Part shown: one piece after another, positions 1 to 6,762 of the stretch
Position numbering within the stretch: the first letter of the stretch is position 1
Layout: every line of letters starts with the position of its first letter
From: JAGQSZ01 sp049647585
GTDB lineage: Bacteria; Actinomycetota; Acidimicrobiia; Acidimicrobiales; Microtrichaceae
Direction of reading: 5' to 3'
Length of the DNA stretch: 64,000 nt
NCBI GenBank assembly: GCA_049647585.1
Contig: JBARXY010000032.1
Span: forward strand, 9,707-73,706
The notes under the pieces: generated by a model
What the model was told of the DNA's origin: nothing
Database searches by the model: none
Seen by the model: only the letters and a program-made list of their open reading frames with translations
Translations under genes and position numbers: made by a program

Positions 1-794
1 TTCCTCGCAAGGATGACCGATACCGGGGGGACGTACTCGGGAGCCAGGCCCCGCCTGCGAAGCAGGATGTGGATGAGCGCCCGCCCGGTCCGCCCGTTGC
101 CGTCTTCGAAGGGGTGGATTGTCTCGAACTGGGCGTGGGCGATCGCCGCTTGGACGAGCACTGGCAGGTCCTCGGATTCGCAGAACTGGCAGAGGTCGTC
201 GAGCAGGCCACCGACCTCCTCCGGCGGCGGGGGCACGAAGTCGGCCTTGCATGGTGTGTAGTCGTTGCCCCCGATCCAGTTCTGGACGGTGCGGACCTGT
301 CCTGCGATCGCCGGCTTGGTCGTTGCCATCAACTCGCCATGTACCGCTGTCAGGTCATCGACAGTGAGGCGGGTTGAAGTACTCCCGCGTTCGATCGCGA
401 GGGCCATGGCATCCACATTGGCGAGCACTTCGGCGACCTCAGGTCCAGGGCTGCGCCCACTTTCGCCGCGGGCCTCTGCGGTTGCCAAGGAGCGGGCGTT
501 CACCTGCAACCCTTCCACCTTGGACGAGGCAATGGACTCCGTCCGCAACAGCAGCTGTGCCAATGGCTGGAGCGCTGGACGGGCATGAGCGTTGAGTGCG
601 CCGACTGCAGCCTCGGCATCTGCGACTAGGCCGGCGACCTCGCCGGGCAGGTGCAGCGAGATGGCGAGTATCGGGTCCGGGCTGAATGTCTCATACCGGC
701 ACGGCCGTCTGTGCTTTGGAGGCGCGTATCCCCAACTGTCGGGCTGCCACGTCCGACTGCTCAGTCGGCCTCGCGGAACGCTTCCATCAGCCAC
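1..794 (-). CDS. Fic-domain protein (AMP-transferase type), 3' end beyond the window
   Basis: The minus strand encodes a Fic-domain protein running off base 1. The catalytic loop HPFEDGNGRTGR lies at about 116-81. It is preceded by the segment QNWIGG (about 284-267) and a proline-rich FVPPPPE stretch (239-219), both usual in Fic proteins of about 370 residues that transfer AMP or another nucleotide to a target hydroxyl. The more upstream signature WGYAPPKHRRPC is at about 734-699. The start is uncertain. In this frame the only reasonable start is GTG at 794, after a GGAGG. The sequence MEAFREAD, which looks like a natural N-terminus for this family, is in another frame (787-764) and ends in TGA. 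Either translation starts at the GTG, or a small indel has broken the 5' end. The gene sits left of the tRNA-Leu repeat, and its 5' region is part of a 149-bp direct repeat. Confidence 0.8.
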   Translation of the reverse strand, partial: MADGSVPRGRLSSRTWQPDSWGYAPPKHRRPCRYETFSPDPILAISLHLPGEVAGLVADAEAAVGALNAHARPALQPLAQLLLRTESIASSKVEGLQVNARSLATAEARGESGRSPGPEVAEVLANVDAMALAIERGSTSTRLTVDDLTAVHGELMATTKPAIAGQVRTVQNWIGGNDYTPCKADFVPPPPEEVGGLLDDLCQFCESEDLPVLVQAAIAHAQFETIHPFEDGNGRTGRALIHILLRRRGLAPEYVPPVSVILAR

Positions 795-838
795 GTCGCC
801 TCCAAGCGGTCAGAGAAACGGGATTCACTCCACACCAT
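761..838 (-). CDS. 25-codon leader-like ORF before fic (repeat copy 1)
   Basis: An ATG directly downstream of a palindromic promoter-like segment opens a 25-residue frame ending in MEAFREAD and TGA. The same frame, with three residue changes and the same stop, exists in the second repeat copy at 3700-3777. It could be a true leader peptide, or the original Fic N-terminus cut off by a frameshift. Substitutions between the copies are not biased to silent sites, so selection on the peptide is not shown. Confidence 0.25.
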   Translation of the reverse strand: MVWSESRFSDRLEATWLMEAFREAD

Positions 839-840
839 AG

Positions 841-863
841 TCCCGTTTACTTAGTATCCGGGA
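841..863. promoter_or_regulatory. Palindromic operator-like site upstream of fic
   Basis: The plus strand reads TCCCG, then TTTACTTAGTATC, then CGGGA: a 23-bp dyad centred on 852 with 9 of 11 arm positions paired and an inner TACTTAGTA palindrome. It sits 2 bp upstream of the 25-codon ORF. Its near copy is at 3780-3802. Confidence 0.5.
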
Positions 864-1094
864 TTATGTCACAAATTGGCGGCGGGGCTCGGAGCGAACG
901 GTCCTGCGATGCTGTGTCGTCGGGACGTAGTAGACGTCGCCAGGTTCCGAGTTGGCGAGTGTCGGATGCCACATCCAACCCTGACCATCCGGAAGGCGGT
1001 CGATGTAGATGCGACTGGTATCCAGGTCAACGCGTCGGACTCTGACGAACGAACCGCTCGTGGGCGCCACATGGTCCGTTTCGTCAATGCTCAC
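864..1094 (-). CDS. Hypothetical 76-residue protein
   Basis: A GTG start at 1094 follows AGGGGAG by 8 bases and opens a 76-residue frame ending at TAA inside the edge of the 149-bp repeat. The protein begins SIDETDHVAP and contains the stretch RIYIDRLPDGQGWMWHP. No family is recognised. It lies between fic and the left tRNA-Leu repeat. The frame extends upstream without a stop to 1442, but those extra codons look non-coding. The acceptable Shine-Dalgarno site is the main support. Confidence 0.3.
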   Translation of the reverse strand: MSIDETDHVAPTSGSFVRVRRVDLDTSRIYIDRLPDGQGWMWHPTLANSEPGDVYYVPTTQHRRTVRSEPRRQFVT

Positions 1095-1627
1095 GGCTGT
1101 GACTCCCCTGTTACGGTAAATGCTTGACCGCGCCGTCGGTCCACCCCGCTCCAGCTTGGCGCTGGCTGATGCCAAATCGCTGACACGTGGCGTGTCCGCT
1201 GAATCTGACACCTGTCCAAAATCAGTAATTACAAGCGCTCTTGCGCTGGTAATTTCGTGTCGGAGGGGGGGACTTGAACGCCTCAGCTTCGGGTGACAAG
1301 CCGTACCAATGCGTCCCCATCCGTGCAGGTCAGAGTGGGTTTTCATCCGAGCCTCGTGCCAGTACCCCTCAGAACCACCCAGTTTCGTCGCGTTCGCGGA
1401 CAACGTGATGACAAGTCGGACACCGGAGTGACGATCATTCACCCCTTGCCGTCGGCCGTGAGGCGCACGCTCTCCCCTCCGACATCTCCGCTTGTCATCA
1501 CCGCCCCGTCGAGAGGTCGGGCAGGACGCGCAACTCCCCCGTCCGACAGCAGCATCGCCTCACGCGGCCATAAGAGTTCCTATAAGTGTTCCTTGCATCT
1601 CACCGAGAAGACTTATACCCTGTGCCC
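1095..1627. other. Non-coding stretch with left att copy and a promoter
   Basis: No convincing gene. It holds the 23-bp copy of the tRNA-Leu 3' end (1257-1279). Just before the next gene there is a promoter-like pair, TTGCAT at 1593-1598 and TATACC at 1614-1619, placed so that transcription would begin at or next to the ATG at 1628. Two near-repeats of AGTTCCT/TGTTCCT around 1575-1592 flank TATAAG and could be an operator. Confidence 0.4.
1257..1279. repeat. Left attachment-site copy (tRNA-Leu 3' end)
   Basis: GTGTCGGA, seven G, ACTTGAAC: the same as 9350-9371, which is the 3' end of tRNA-Leu(GAG), except for one extra G. Beyond ACTTGAAC the two copies diverge. This is the arrangement left when an element integrates at a tRNA 3' end, taken here as attL. 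Confidence 0.7.
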
Positions 1628-2314
1628 ATGTCGAAGACCGCCGTCTCGCGCAATGCGGTGCGCCGCTGGGGCGCAGGGACCGCCGCCGTGGTCCGGCTCC
1701 TGGTTGCGTCCGATACCCCGATGACAGGGGTCGCCATCTCGTCGGCGGTGGGAGTCACCCAACCGCGCGCTTCGCAGGTGCTCAAGCAGCTCGCTGACCT
1801 GCACGCCATCACCTCGAGCCCCGACGGGTACCTCGGCGAACCCCCGACCCTGCTCGACCTCTACTGTTCTCGGACCAGGCCGCACCTCGTCGAGCCCGAG
1901 TCCTACTGGTACAGCACCCGACCGCTCACCGAGCAGGCCGAGCGCGTGCGTGCCCTGGCAAAGGACCACGAAACCACGATCACCTTCTCAGCCGACCTCG
2001 CCCCTGATCTCGTCGCACCATGGCGCCACCCCACCGTCACGATCGCCTACCTCAGCGATCGGCTGCCCGCAGCCGAGGCCGGGCTCGTGCCAGCGGAGGG
2101 GCGCGCCGATGCCAGCCTCATCCTGCGGTGGACTGACGACCACACCCTCTTCGCTCCCGCGCCGCCCTGGTCCAACGAGGTCGACGGGACCCCGATCGTC
2201 GACCCCTGCCAGCAGTGGTGGGATCTGCACGACCTCGGTGGGGAGGACCGCGCCGAGGCCGCCGACCGCCTGCGCACAGCCATCATCGCCCGAACGCTTC
2301 CGAGAACGAGATGA
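1628..2314 (+). CDS. Winged-helix regulator, AbiEi-type antitoxin-like
   Basis: A 228-residue protein from ATG 1628. Residues about 20-65 form an HTH (GVAISSAVGVTQPRASQVLK) typical of winged-helix regulators. The rest is an uncharacterised C-terminal region rich in W, P and charged residues. The TGA overlaps the ATG of the next gene (ATGA, 2311-2314), so the two are probably translationally coupled. The partner is a nucleotidyltransferase-like protein, so the pair resembles an AbiEi/AbiEii (type IV) toxin-antitoxin module, with this protein as DNA-binding antitoxin and autorepressor. There is no Shine-Dalgarno site, and the -10-like TATACC 9 bases upstream suggests a leaderless mRNA. The family assignment rests on the HTH and the pairing only. 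Confidence 0.55.
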   Translation: MSKTAVSRNAVRRWGAGTAAVVRLLVASDTPMTGVAISSAVGVTQPRASQVLKQLADLHAITSSPDGYLGEPPTLLDLYCSRTRPHLVEPESYWYSTRPLTEQAERVRALAKDHETTITFSADLAPDLVAPWRHPTVTIAYLSDRLPAAEAGLVPAEGRADASLILRWTDDHTLFAPAPPWSNEVDGTPIVDPCQQWWDLHDLGGEDRAEAADRLRTAIIARTLPRTR

Positions 2315-3101
2315 CGGGCAGTCGGGTCGTCCTTGCCAGCCTCTCGGCGGCCATGGACGGCGGCTTCACGGCCGTTGCCGACGTGTCCGCAGCGATGGCA
2401 ACAAGCGGGACGACTGAGCACCACCGACTCATCGGTGGTGTCGCCGTCATGCTCCACGTCGAACGGCTCGGGCTCGACCTCCCGCTGCGGGCGACCGGCG
2501 ATGCCGACTTCGGTGTGCCTCCATACGTCCTTCGCGAACCCGACCTCATCGCCGCGATCGAGGCCCTGGGCTACCGGAAGGTTGCTGGCAACCGATGGGA
2601 ACGCCGGATCGACGATCGCCGCGTCGCTGCCGTCGACCTGCTCATCCCGACGTACCGGTCACGCGCCCGCGACACCGTCACAGTCGGCTCGGTCGTCACG
2701 AGCGAGGTTCCCGGTCTCGCCGAGGCCCTCCAACGTCCGCCGGTCACCGTCGACATCGAGTTGCTGCTCACCGACGGTGGGACGCTGTCGACGTCGGTCG
2801 CGCTGCCCGACGCCGTGGGAATGCTGGCGCTCAAGACGTTGGTCCCCACCGTCCGGACCGAGGAACGCGACGTGGGGGACCTGTGGCGGTGTCTCGAGAT
2901 CGCCGCTGCTGAAGGAGTGGGACCGGAGACATTCGATTCGAGCGAGCCGCTCGAAGAAGTCCGGGCCGCACTCTGGAGGGAACTCGGCCCTGATGCCACC
3001 GCGCTCGACGTGCTGACCGCCGGCCTGCAGGACGACCGGCGGCGCGGCTCCGGACGAGGGTGCGCGCCCTCCTCACCGAGACGGTCGGCCAGGCCGGGTG
3101 A
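2311..3101 (+). CDS. AbiEii-like nucleotidyltransferase, C-terminus frameshifted
   Basis: From the overlapping ATG at 2311. The N-terminal half has the layout of AbiEii-type nucleotidyltransferases: IGGVAVMLH, then RATGDADFGV with the D-x-D metal site, then a long alpha/beta region (AVDLLIP, LALKTL). Such proteins transfer nucleotides to RNA or protein and act as toxins. The reading frame stays open to 3294, but the part after about 3040 is unlike protein. The expected ending, RVRALLTETVGQAG and a stop at 3099-3101, is in another frame. The length 2311-3101 becomes a multiple of three if one base is added near 3045, in a GC-rich run. The last 20 or so residues are therefore probably lost or altered by a 1-nt deletion, unless this is an assembly error. 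Confidence 0.6.
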
Positions 3102-3117
3102 GCCGGCCGAACCAGGA

Positions 3118-3572
3118 TCAGCGAACGGCCTGGAGGTGGGCGTTCACCAACGCCAGGTCGAACGCTGCGGGATCCACCGGGCGGCCGACCCACTGGCTCA
3201 GGTGCTCGTGCTCCTCGTGGGTGGGATCAGCCTGCACTGCGAGGAGGTGTTCGTAACCCCACGAGCCGCCGAGTCGCCGAAGTCATACTCGTAGGTGAAG
3301 CGCTGGTTGGCCCCGACCGCGGTGACGACGGTGAAGTCCCTCTCCTGCAGCTCCCCGTCGGGGTAGTCGTCGAACTGCATCCCGTAACGCTCACCGCTGA
3401 TCTCGAACCCGTGGAGGTGGCAGTCCTCCCCACCCATCGCCGACTGGAACATCCGGTGCAGCTTGTCGAGCCGGACGCTCCCCGGGACAAGGAGTCGGCG
3501 CCACACGCGGGGCTCGACCTCACGCAGCTCGATGCTGCAGTCGACGACGGGTTGCCCGGGCGGAGTCGGCAT
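3118..3572 (-). pseudogene. Plasmid pRiA4b ORF-3-like protein, frameshifted
   Basis: From ATG 3572, the protein (IELREVEPRVWRRLLVPG ... LHGFEISG ... YEYDFGDS) is a typical member of the pRiA4b ORF-3-like family, often found on plasmids and islands and of unclear function. After DFGDS the frame is broken. The sequence reads GCGACTCG then GCGGCTCG, an imperfect 8-bp tandem duplication at about 3262-3277. Removing one unit restores W-G-Y-E-H and a normal C-terminus (GRPVDPAAFDLALVNAH) ending at TGA 3118-3120. The whole span minus 8 bases gives 149 codons. As it stands, translation ends early at 3198 with an unrelated tail. Convergent with the nucleotidyltransferase gene. Confidence 0.75.
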
Positions 3573-3699
3573 CGCCTCGACGCTAGATCGGTCCTGGGGC
3601 CCAGCCAGTCATCACGCCCAGAGACCAGCGGGTCAGATCACGCGTTGGATGGTGTGATGGCAGCCCGGTCCCAACTGTCGGGATGCCACGTCCGACTGC

Positions 3700-3777
3700 T
3701 CAGTCGGCCTCGCGGAACGCTTCCATCAGCCACGTCGCCTCCAAGTGGTCACAGAATCGGGATTCGCTCCACGCCAT
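3700..3777 (-). CDS. 25-codon leader-like ORF (repeat copy 2)
   Basis: Counterpart of the frame at 761-838, with three residue differences and the same TGA. No fic gene follows. Confidence 0.2.
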   Translation of the reverse strand: MAWSESRFCDHLEATWLMEAFREAD

Positions 3778-3779
3778 AG

Positions 3780-3802
3780 TCCCGTTTACTTCGTATCCGG
3801 GG
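3780..3802. promoter_or_regulatory. Palindromic operator-like site, copy 2
   Basis: Near copy of 841-863 (TCCCG ... CGGGG). The outer arm has lost one pair and the inner TACTTAGTA is TACTTCGTA. The next 250 bases to 4074 show no gene. Confidence 0.4.
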
Positions 3803-4074
3803 TTATGTCACAAATTGGTCCCACATCGCGGGAAATGCCGGTCCACGATGGCGGCGGGCAGGGAACGCAGCATCTCCAGGTCTCGGACACGTCGACCGAT
3901 AGAGCCCCAAACAGTCAGGCTCCATCTATCGGACCTCCACGTCGGTGCGATTGTCCGACTCTATTGTCCTACCCTCATGGCGGCCGGTCATCCTGAGATG
4001 AGCGCCGACCATCGGTTTGACCTCGCCAAGAGGACCTGAACCGTTTCGGTGGCAGGTGTAACAGCCGTGTTCAA

Positions 4075-4293
4075 TCAGATTAAGAGCATCGATGATTCGA
4101 TGTCGTAGGGCCGAATCGCACGGTCTGCGCTGACCCGTACCAGCGACTCCAGTTGTGCGTGGGCGATGAGCATCCGGTCGAACGGATCTCGATGATGTGG
4201 CGGCAGCAGCGGTGCGCGCTCGGCATGATCCGCCGAGATTGCCAGCTCCCCGAACCCGAACGCCAACCAGTTCGGCCCACGAGACCATCGGCA
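4075..4293 (-). pseudogene. C-terminal fragment of a VapC (PIN-domain) toxin
   Basis: The minus-strand frame encodes FGFGELAIS, HAERAPLLPPHHRDPFDRM and TADRAI-like VSADRAIRPYD, matching the last third of VapC-type PIN ribonucleases, where the HHRDPFDRML segment carries the third acidic residue. The first two thirds, with the other acidic metal ligands, are missing. Upstream of about 4293 the frame no longer resembles a PIN domain, and no vapB antitoxin is visible. The break lies within 100 bp of the att-like sequence at 4361, so it may have been cut by an integration or deletion event. Confidence 0.7.
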
Positions 4294-4360
4294 AACCCCG
4301 CACCCAAAGACGAAGAACGCCCCGAACCCGAGGGTTTCCGATGTCTCGCGACATCACATA

Positions 4361-4374
4361 CGTGTCGGAGGGGG
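4361..4374. repeat. Third, partial copy of the tRNA-Leu att core
   Basis: CGTGTCGGAGGGGG, 14 bases identical to 1256-1269 and 13 to 9350-9362. The T-arm part (ACTTGAAC) is not preserved. A chance match of 13-14 bases in 64 kb is unlikely, so it may mark an old integration boundary. Confidence 0.4.
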
Positions 4375-4410
4375 CAACGAACTCAACCCAGAGTGGCGGC
4401 TCGGCAGTAC

Positions 4411-4878
4411 CTAACCGATCGCTACCGCCCAGCCCAGCAGCACCCCTCCCAGTCCAATTGGCAGCGAGCCCAGGAGGAGCCAGATGTGGCGGTGTCGGAG
4501 TCGAGTGGGTCGATGATCCCAGAAGGCCTCGTCCACCCGATCCCGGGTATCGAGTACGCTCCGATCGCCTATCAGACGTGCGAGCTCCTCGTGCCAGGCA
4601 TCCATACGTGCTTGATCCCAGTCGTGAAGAACAGTAAGGCGCTGCGTGCCGAGGAAACCGAGGGCGCCAATTGCCGCTAGCACGATCGCGAAGAGCGCCA
4701 ACATACGCACATCCACGACGTCCCTCGACACCAGCAGGCCACTTGCAGCCAGCGAGATCGTGGCAACGGACGAGCTAAAGGCGACCCGCAGCGTCTCCAT
4801 GTGACGCATCTCCTGCCAAGTCTGGTCCAAGTAATAGCGGACAAACTCGATCTCGCTCTGGCGTTGGTCGACTCCCAC
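4411..4878 (-). CDS. Uncharacterised three-helix membrane protein, partner of DUF6414-like gene
   Basis: 155 residues from ATG 4878. A charged N-terminal helix (EIEFVRYYLDQTWQEMRHME) precedes two hydrophobic segments (about residues 28-47 and 57-75). A soluble stretch of about 50 residues follows, then a C-terminal membrane helix (HIWLLLGSLPIGLGGVLLGW). No family is recognised with certainty. The layout of a short cytoplasmic helix, paired membrane helices and a terminal helix resembles small membrane effectors of bacterial conflict systems. It lies 174 bp downstream of the DUF6414-like gene on the same strand and may be co-transcribed with it. Confidence 0.6.
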   Translation of the reverse strand: MGVDQRQSEIEFVRYYLDQTWQEMRHMETLRVAFSSSVATISLAASGLLVSRDVVDVRMLALFAIVLAAIGALGFLGTQRLTVLHDWDQARMDAWHEELARLIGDRSVLDTRDRVDEAFWDHRPTRLRHRHIWLLLGSLPIGLGGVLLGWAVAIG

Positions 4879-5052
4879 CGTTTCGCTCTCCGATCGCCGA
4901 CAAGTGCCAGGCTAGTCCTGCGCCCGGGTCTAGCAACGATTCTGGGTTGGCTCGGAGGACCATCGAAGCCAATTCCTCTGAACACCCGCTTGCGACCCTG
5001 GCCCGAGGGCAACCCGTAGCGGAGCGGAGGGGCGGCAGGCTCAGTAAAGCCG

Positions 5053-6171
5053 TCATGCCAACTGCTCAAGCGGCAGAGGGTCAGACGCCTCCGGGCGGGA
5101 GGACAAGTCCAAGCTCCGCGGGACGGTGCGGTAGATCGCCAAAGGAATGACGGAGATGGATGGCCACTGGGGACCCTCAGCAATCCCCTGCGCTTCCAAC
5201 ATTTCTGTCAGATGGACAGCTGTCTGAAGAATACGCGTACGGTCGATCACGCCCTCCTCGTCCATAAGCTGCAGGTCGTCAAAACTGCGAGACCGAGCGG
5301 CCGCAGAGGCCTCCCTAGTGGGAACCTTCGCCACCTGAACGACGGCAGTCCACCCTTCGAGGACCGATCCAAATCTGGCGAGAAGCGCTTCCCGCTCACG
5401 CTGGATGTATTCGTCCCGCCCGAGGAGCGATCCGGTGAAACCATAGCGACTCTCGTCAGGGCCGCAGGGCATGAAACGAAGATCGATGGCTTCAGAGGAA
5501 AGGTAGGCAGCCAGGAACTCCCCTATGTTTTGCATCGCCAGAATGCCTGATTCAGATTCAGTGACAGCAGCCTCAACTGCAGCAAGCGCTTCGGCTCGAA
5601 GCTGTTCGGCCTGCCGTCTGAGCTTGCGTTCATCCGCCTTCCGCTTATCTCGGCTCCCCACCAGTTGTGCGACCTCGTCAGCGAGGCCCGCTTCGAAGAG
5701 CCGATCGATCTCGGCCACAGCTGCCTCCCGATCGTCTCCGCCAAATTTCGCCACCGCTCGACTGACGGCGACGAATCGCTCCATCCGGTTGATTAGGAAC
5801 GCCGAGTCCACGATGGTTATCGGCACACAGAAGCGAATGATCTCGCCATCATCTACCTGGTTGTGGATTTCCGATGATTCCCACCGCTGCGGCTCTGACA
5901 GATCGGCCTCGTCCCGGTCTGCAATCAAGCCAGTGCTCTCCCCGATCTGCTCAAAGAGGGTGAACACAAGTTCCTGGAGCGACCTTTGCTCTTGGCGGCT
6001 CTGCCCTGATTCGATTCCCCCCTCAACCTGTGCGCCGAACAGGGCAGCCGATACCCGAGCTTTTCTTGAGTCGGACGTACTCTGCACCACCGACTCCAGC
6101 AGGCCATCGTCCAGCTGCGCCAGAAGCGATCGCACTCTGGTCAGATCGACATAAAGAAACTCTCGGAGCAT
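5053..6171 (-). CDS. DUF6414-like protein
   Basis: 372 residues from ATG 6171, chosen because GGGAGGAAG sits 6-7 bases upstream. An in-frame ATG at 6189 would overlap that site. The N-terminus (REFLYVDLTRVRSLLAQLDDG) fits the family with a conserved F-L/I-Y-x-D start known as DUF6414; this is from memory of the pattern, not a search. The middle (about residues 165-215) is a long charged coiled coil (KRKADERKLRRQAEQLRAE). The C-terminal half is alpha/beta. No catalytic motif is obvious. Followed by a three-helix membrane protein gene. Position inside the tRNA-Leu element suggests a cargo or defence role, which is inference. Confidence 0.65.
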   Translation of the reverse strand: MLREFLYVDLTRVRSLLAQLDDGLLESVVQSTSDSRKARVSAALFGAQVEGGIESGQSRQEQRSLQELVFTLFEQIGESTGLIADRDEADLSEPQRWESSEIHNQVDDGEIIRFCVPITIVDSAFLINRMERFVAVSRAVAKFGGDDREAAVAEIDRLFEAGLADEVAQLVGSRDKRKADERKLRRQAEQLRAEALAAVEAAVTESESGILAMQNIGEFLAAYLSSEAIDLRFMPCGPDESRYGFTGSLLGRDEYIQREREALLARFGSVLEGWTAVVQVAKVPTREASAAARSRSFDDLQLMDEEGVIDRTRILQTAVHLTEMLEAQGIAEGPQWPSISVIPLAIYRTVPRSLDLSSRPEASDPLPLEQLA

Positions 6172-6260
6172 TGGCACCTTCCTCCCCAAGGGTGCGACCC
6201 CTGTAACACAGCACCCGCAAACTGCATGGGAACGTTACTACCGGGAATCTTGGTGGTGGT

Positions 6261-6641
6261 TCAGAGGTTGGCTGGCAGGCTTCCGAGTTGGGCTACTCCG
6301 AGTTCTGCTTTCCTCGCTCTGCGCTTCTCGCCTATCTCGTCGATCTTGTCTCCGAAGTCGGCGAGGGCCTTGAGTCCTGCTTGGGCTTCTTCGGTGGCGT
6401 ACATGGCTGCTGGTGATTCGAGCGTGGGGAACGCTTCACGGAACGCTGCTTGTTCTCGGAATGCTGTGCGCCTGGTGAGTCCCCACCATTCGGCTACTTC
6501 TTCGACGGTTGGATCGTGGCCGAGGGATGCTCGGGCTACGGCCCATTCGTGTGCCCAGGTGAGTGCACGTACTCCGGTTCGTAGTCCTGCGGTTGCTACT
6601 GCAACTTCTAGCCATGTTCGGGCGGGTCGCTTCTTGAGCAC
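6261..6641 (-). CDS. Small HTH protein of the integrative element
   Basis: 126 residues from ATG 6641. It contains a helix-turn-helix-like segment (VEEVAEWWGLTRRTAFREQAAF cut at about residues 45-66) and a basic C-terminal helix (EIGEKRRARKAELG). It is transcribed away from the replication initiator gene across a region of iteron-like repeats. That placement suits a regulator of rep or of excision. Codon use is somewhat less GC-biased than the chromosome core. Confidence 0.6.
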   Translation of the reverse strand: MLKKRPARTWLEVAVATAGLRTGVRALTWAHEWAVARASLGHDPTVEEVAEWWGLTRRTAFREQAAFREAFPTLESPAAMYATEEAQAGLKALADFGDKIDEIGEKRRARKAELGVAQLGSLPANL

Positions 6642-6669
6642 TGACTACCTCCGTTTGGAAGTCTGAGAC

Positions 6670-6762
6670 TAGTGCCAGTATCTGACATTGAAATGGAAAC
6701 AAATTACATTGCTGTAGTGCCAGTCGTTGGCACTCAGTCTATAGTGCCACTTCATGACACTA
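6670..6762. promoter_or_regulatory. TAGTGCCA repeat array: rep operator or origin
   Basis: TAGTGCCA occurs at 6670-6677, 6715-6722 and 6742-6749. Inverted copies are TGGCACT at 6728-6734 (forming a 7-5-7 perfect dyad with the second copy) and a one-mismatch TGACACTA at 6755-6762, overlapping the rep start. A -10-like TATAGT lies at 6740-6745, about 9 bases before the ATG. The array sits between the divergent HTH and rep genes, as operators or iterons do. Confidence 0.55.

Larger units (their letters stand above)
731..879. repeat. 149-bp direct repeat, copy 1 (fic promoter and 5' end)
   Basis: This stretch matches 3670-3818 in the same orientation over 149 bases, with about 8 mismatches and no gaps. 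It holds a 23-bp imperfect palindrome, a 25-codon ORF and the first codons of fic, all on the minus strand. Homology stops abruptly inside fic (around W-G) and just after the sequence CAAATTGG. Confidence 0.85.
3670..3818. repeat. 149-bp direct repeat, copy 2 (orphan fic promoter)
   Basis: About 95% identical to 731-879 without gaps. Here the fic coding sequence does not continue, so this is a promoter plus 5' remnant only. It includes the palindrome (3780-3802, inner TACTTCGTA) and the 25-codon ORF (3700-3777). Together the copies bracket about 2.8 kb with the AbiE-like pair and the pRiA4b-like gene. Confidence 0.85.

Noticed and set aside
1293..1724. 143-codon plus-strand frame after the left att copy
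   Set aside because: Low-complexity, no ribosome-binding site, and it runs into the HTH gene in another frame.
3926..4357. 143-codon minus-strand frame near the att-like core
   Set aside because: It overlaps the VapC fragment in another frame and has no recognisable features.
4153..4680. Plus-strand frames of 146-175 codons over the vapC relic and membrane gene
   Set aside because: Antisense to better-supported minus-strand genes.
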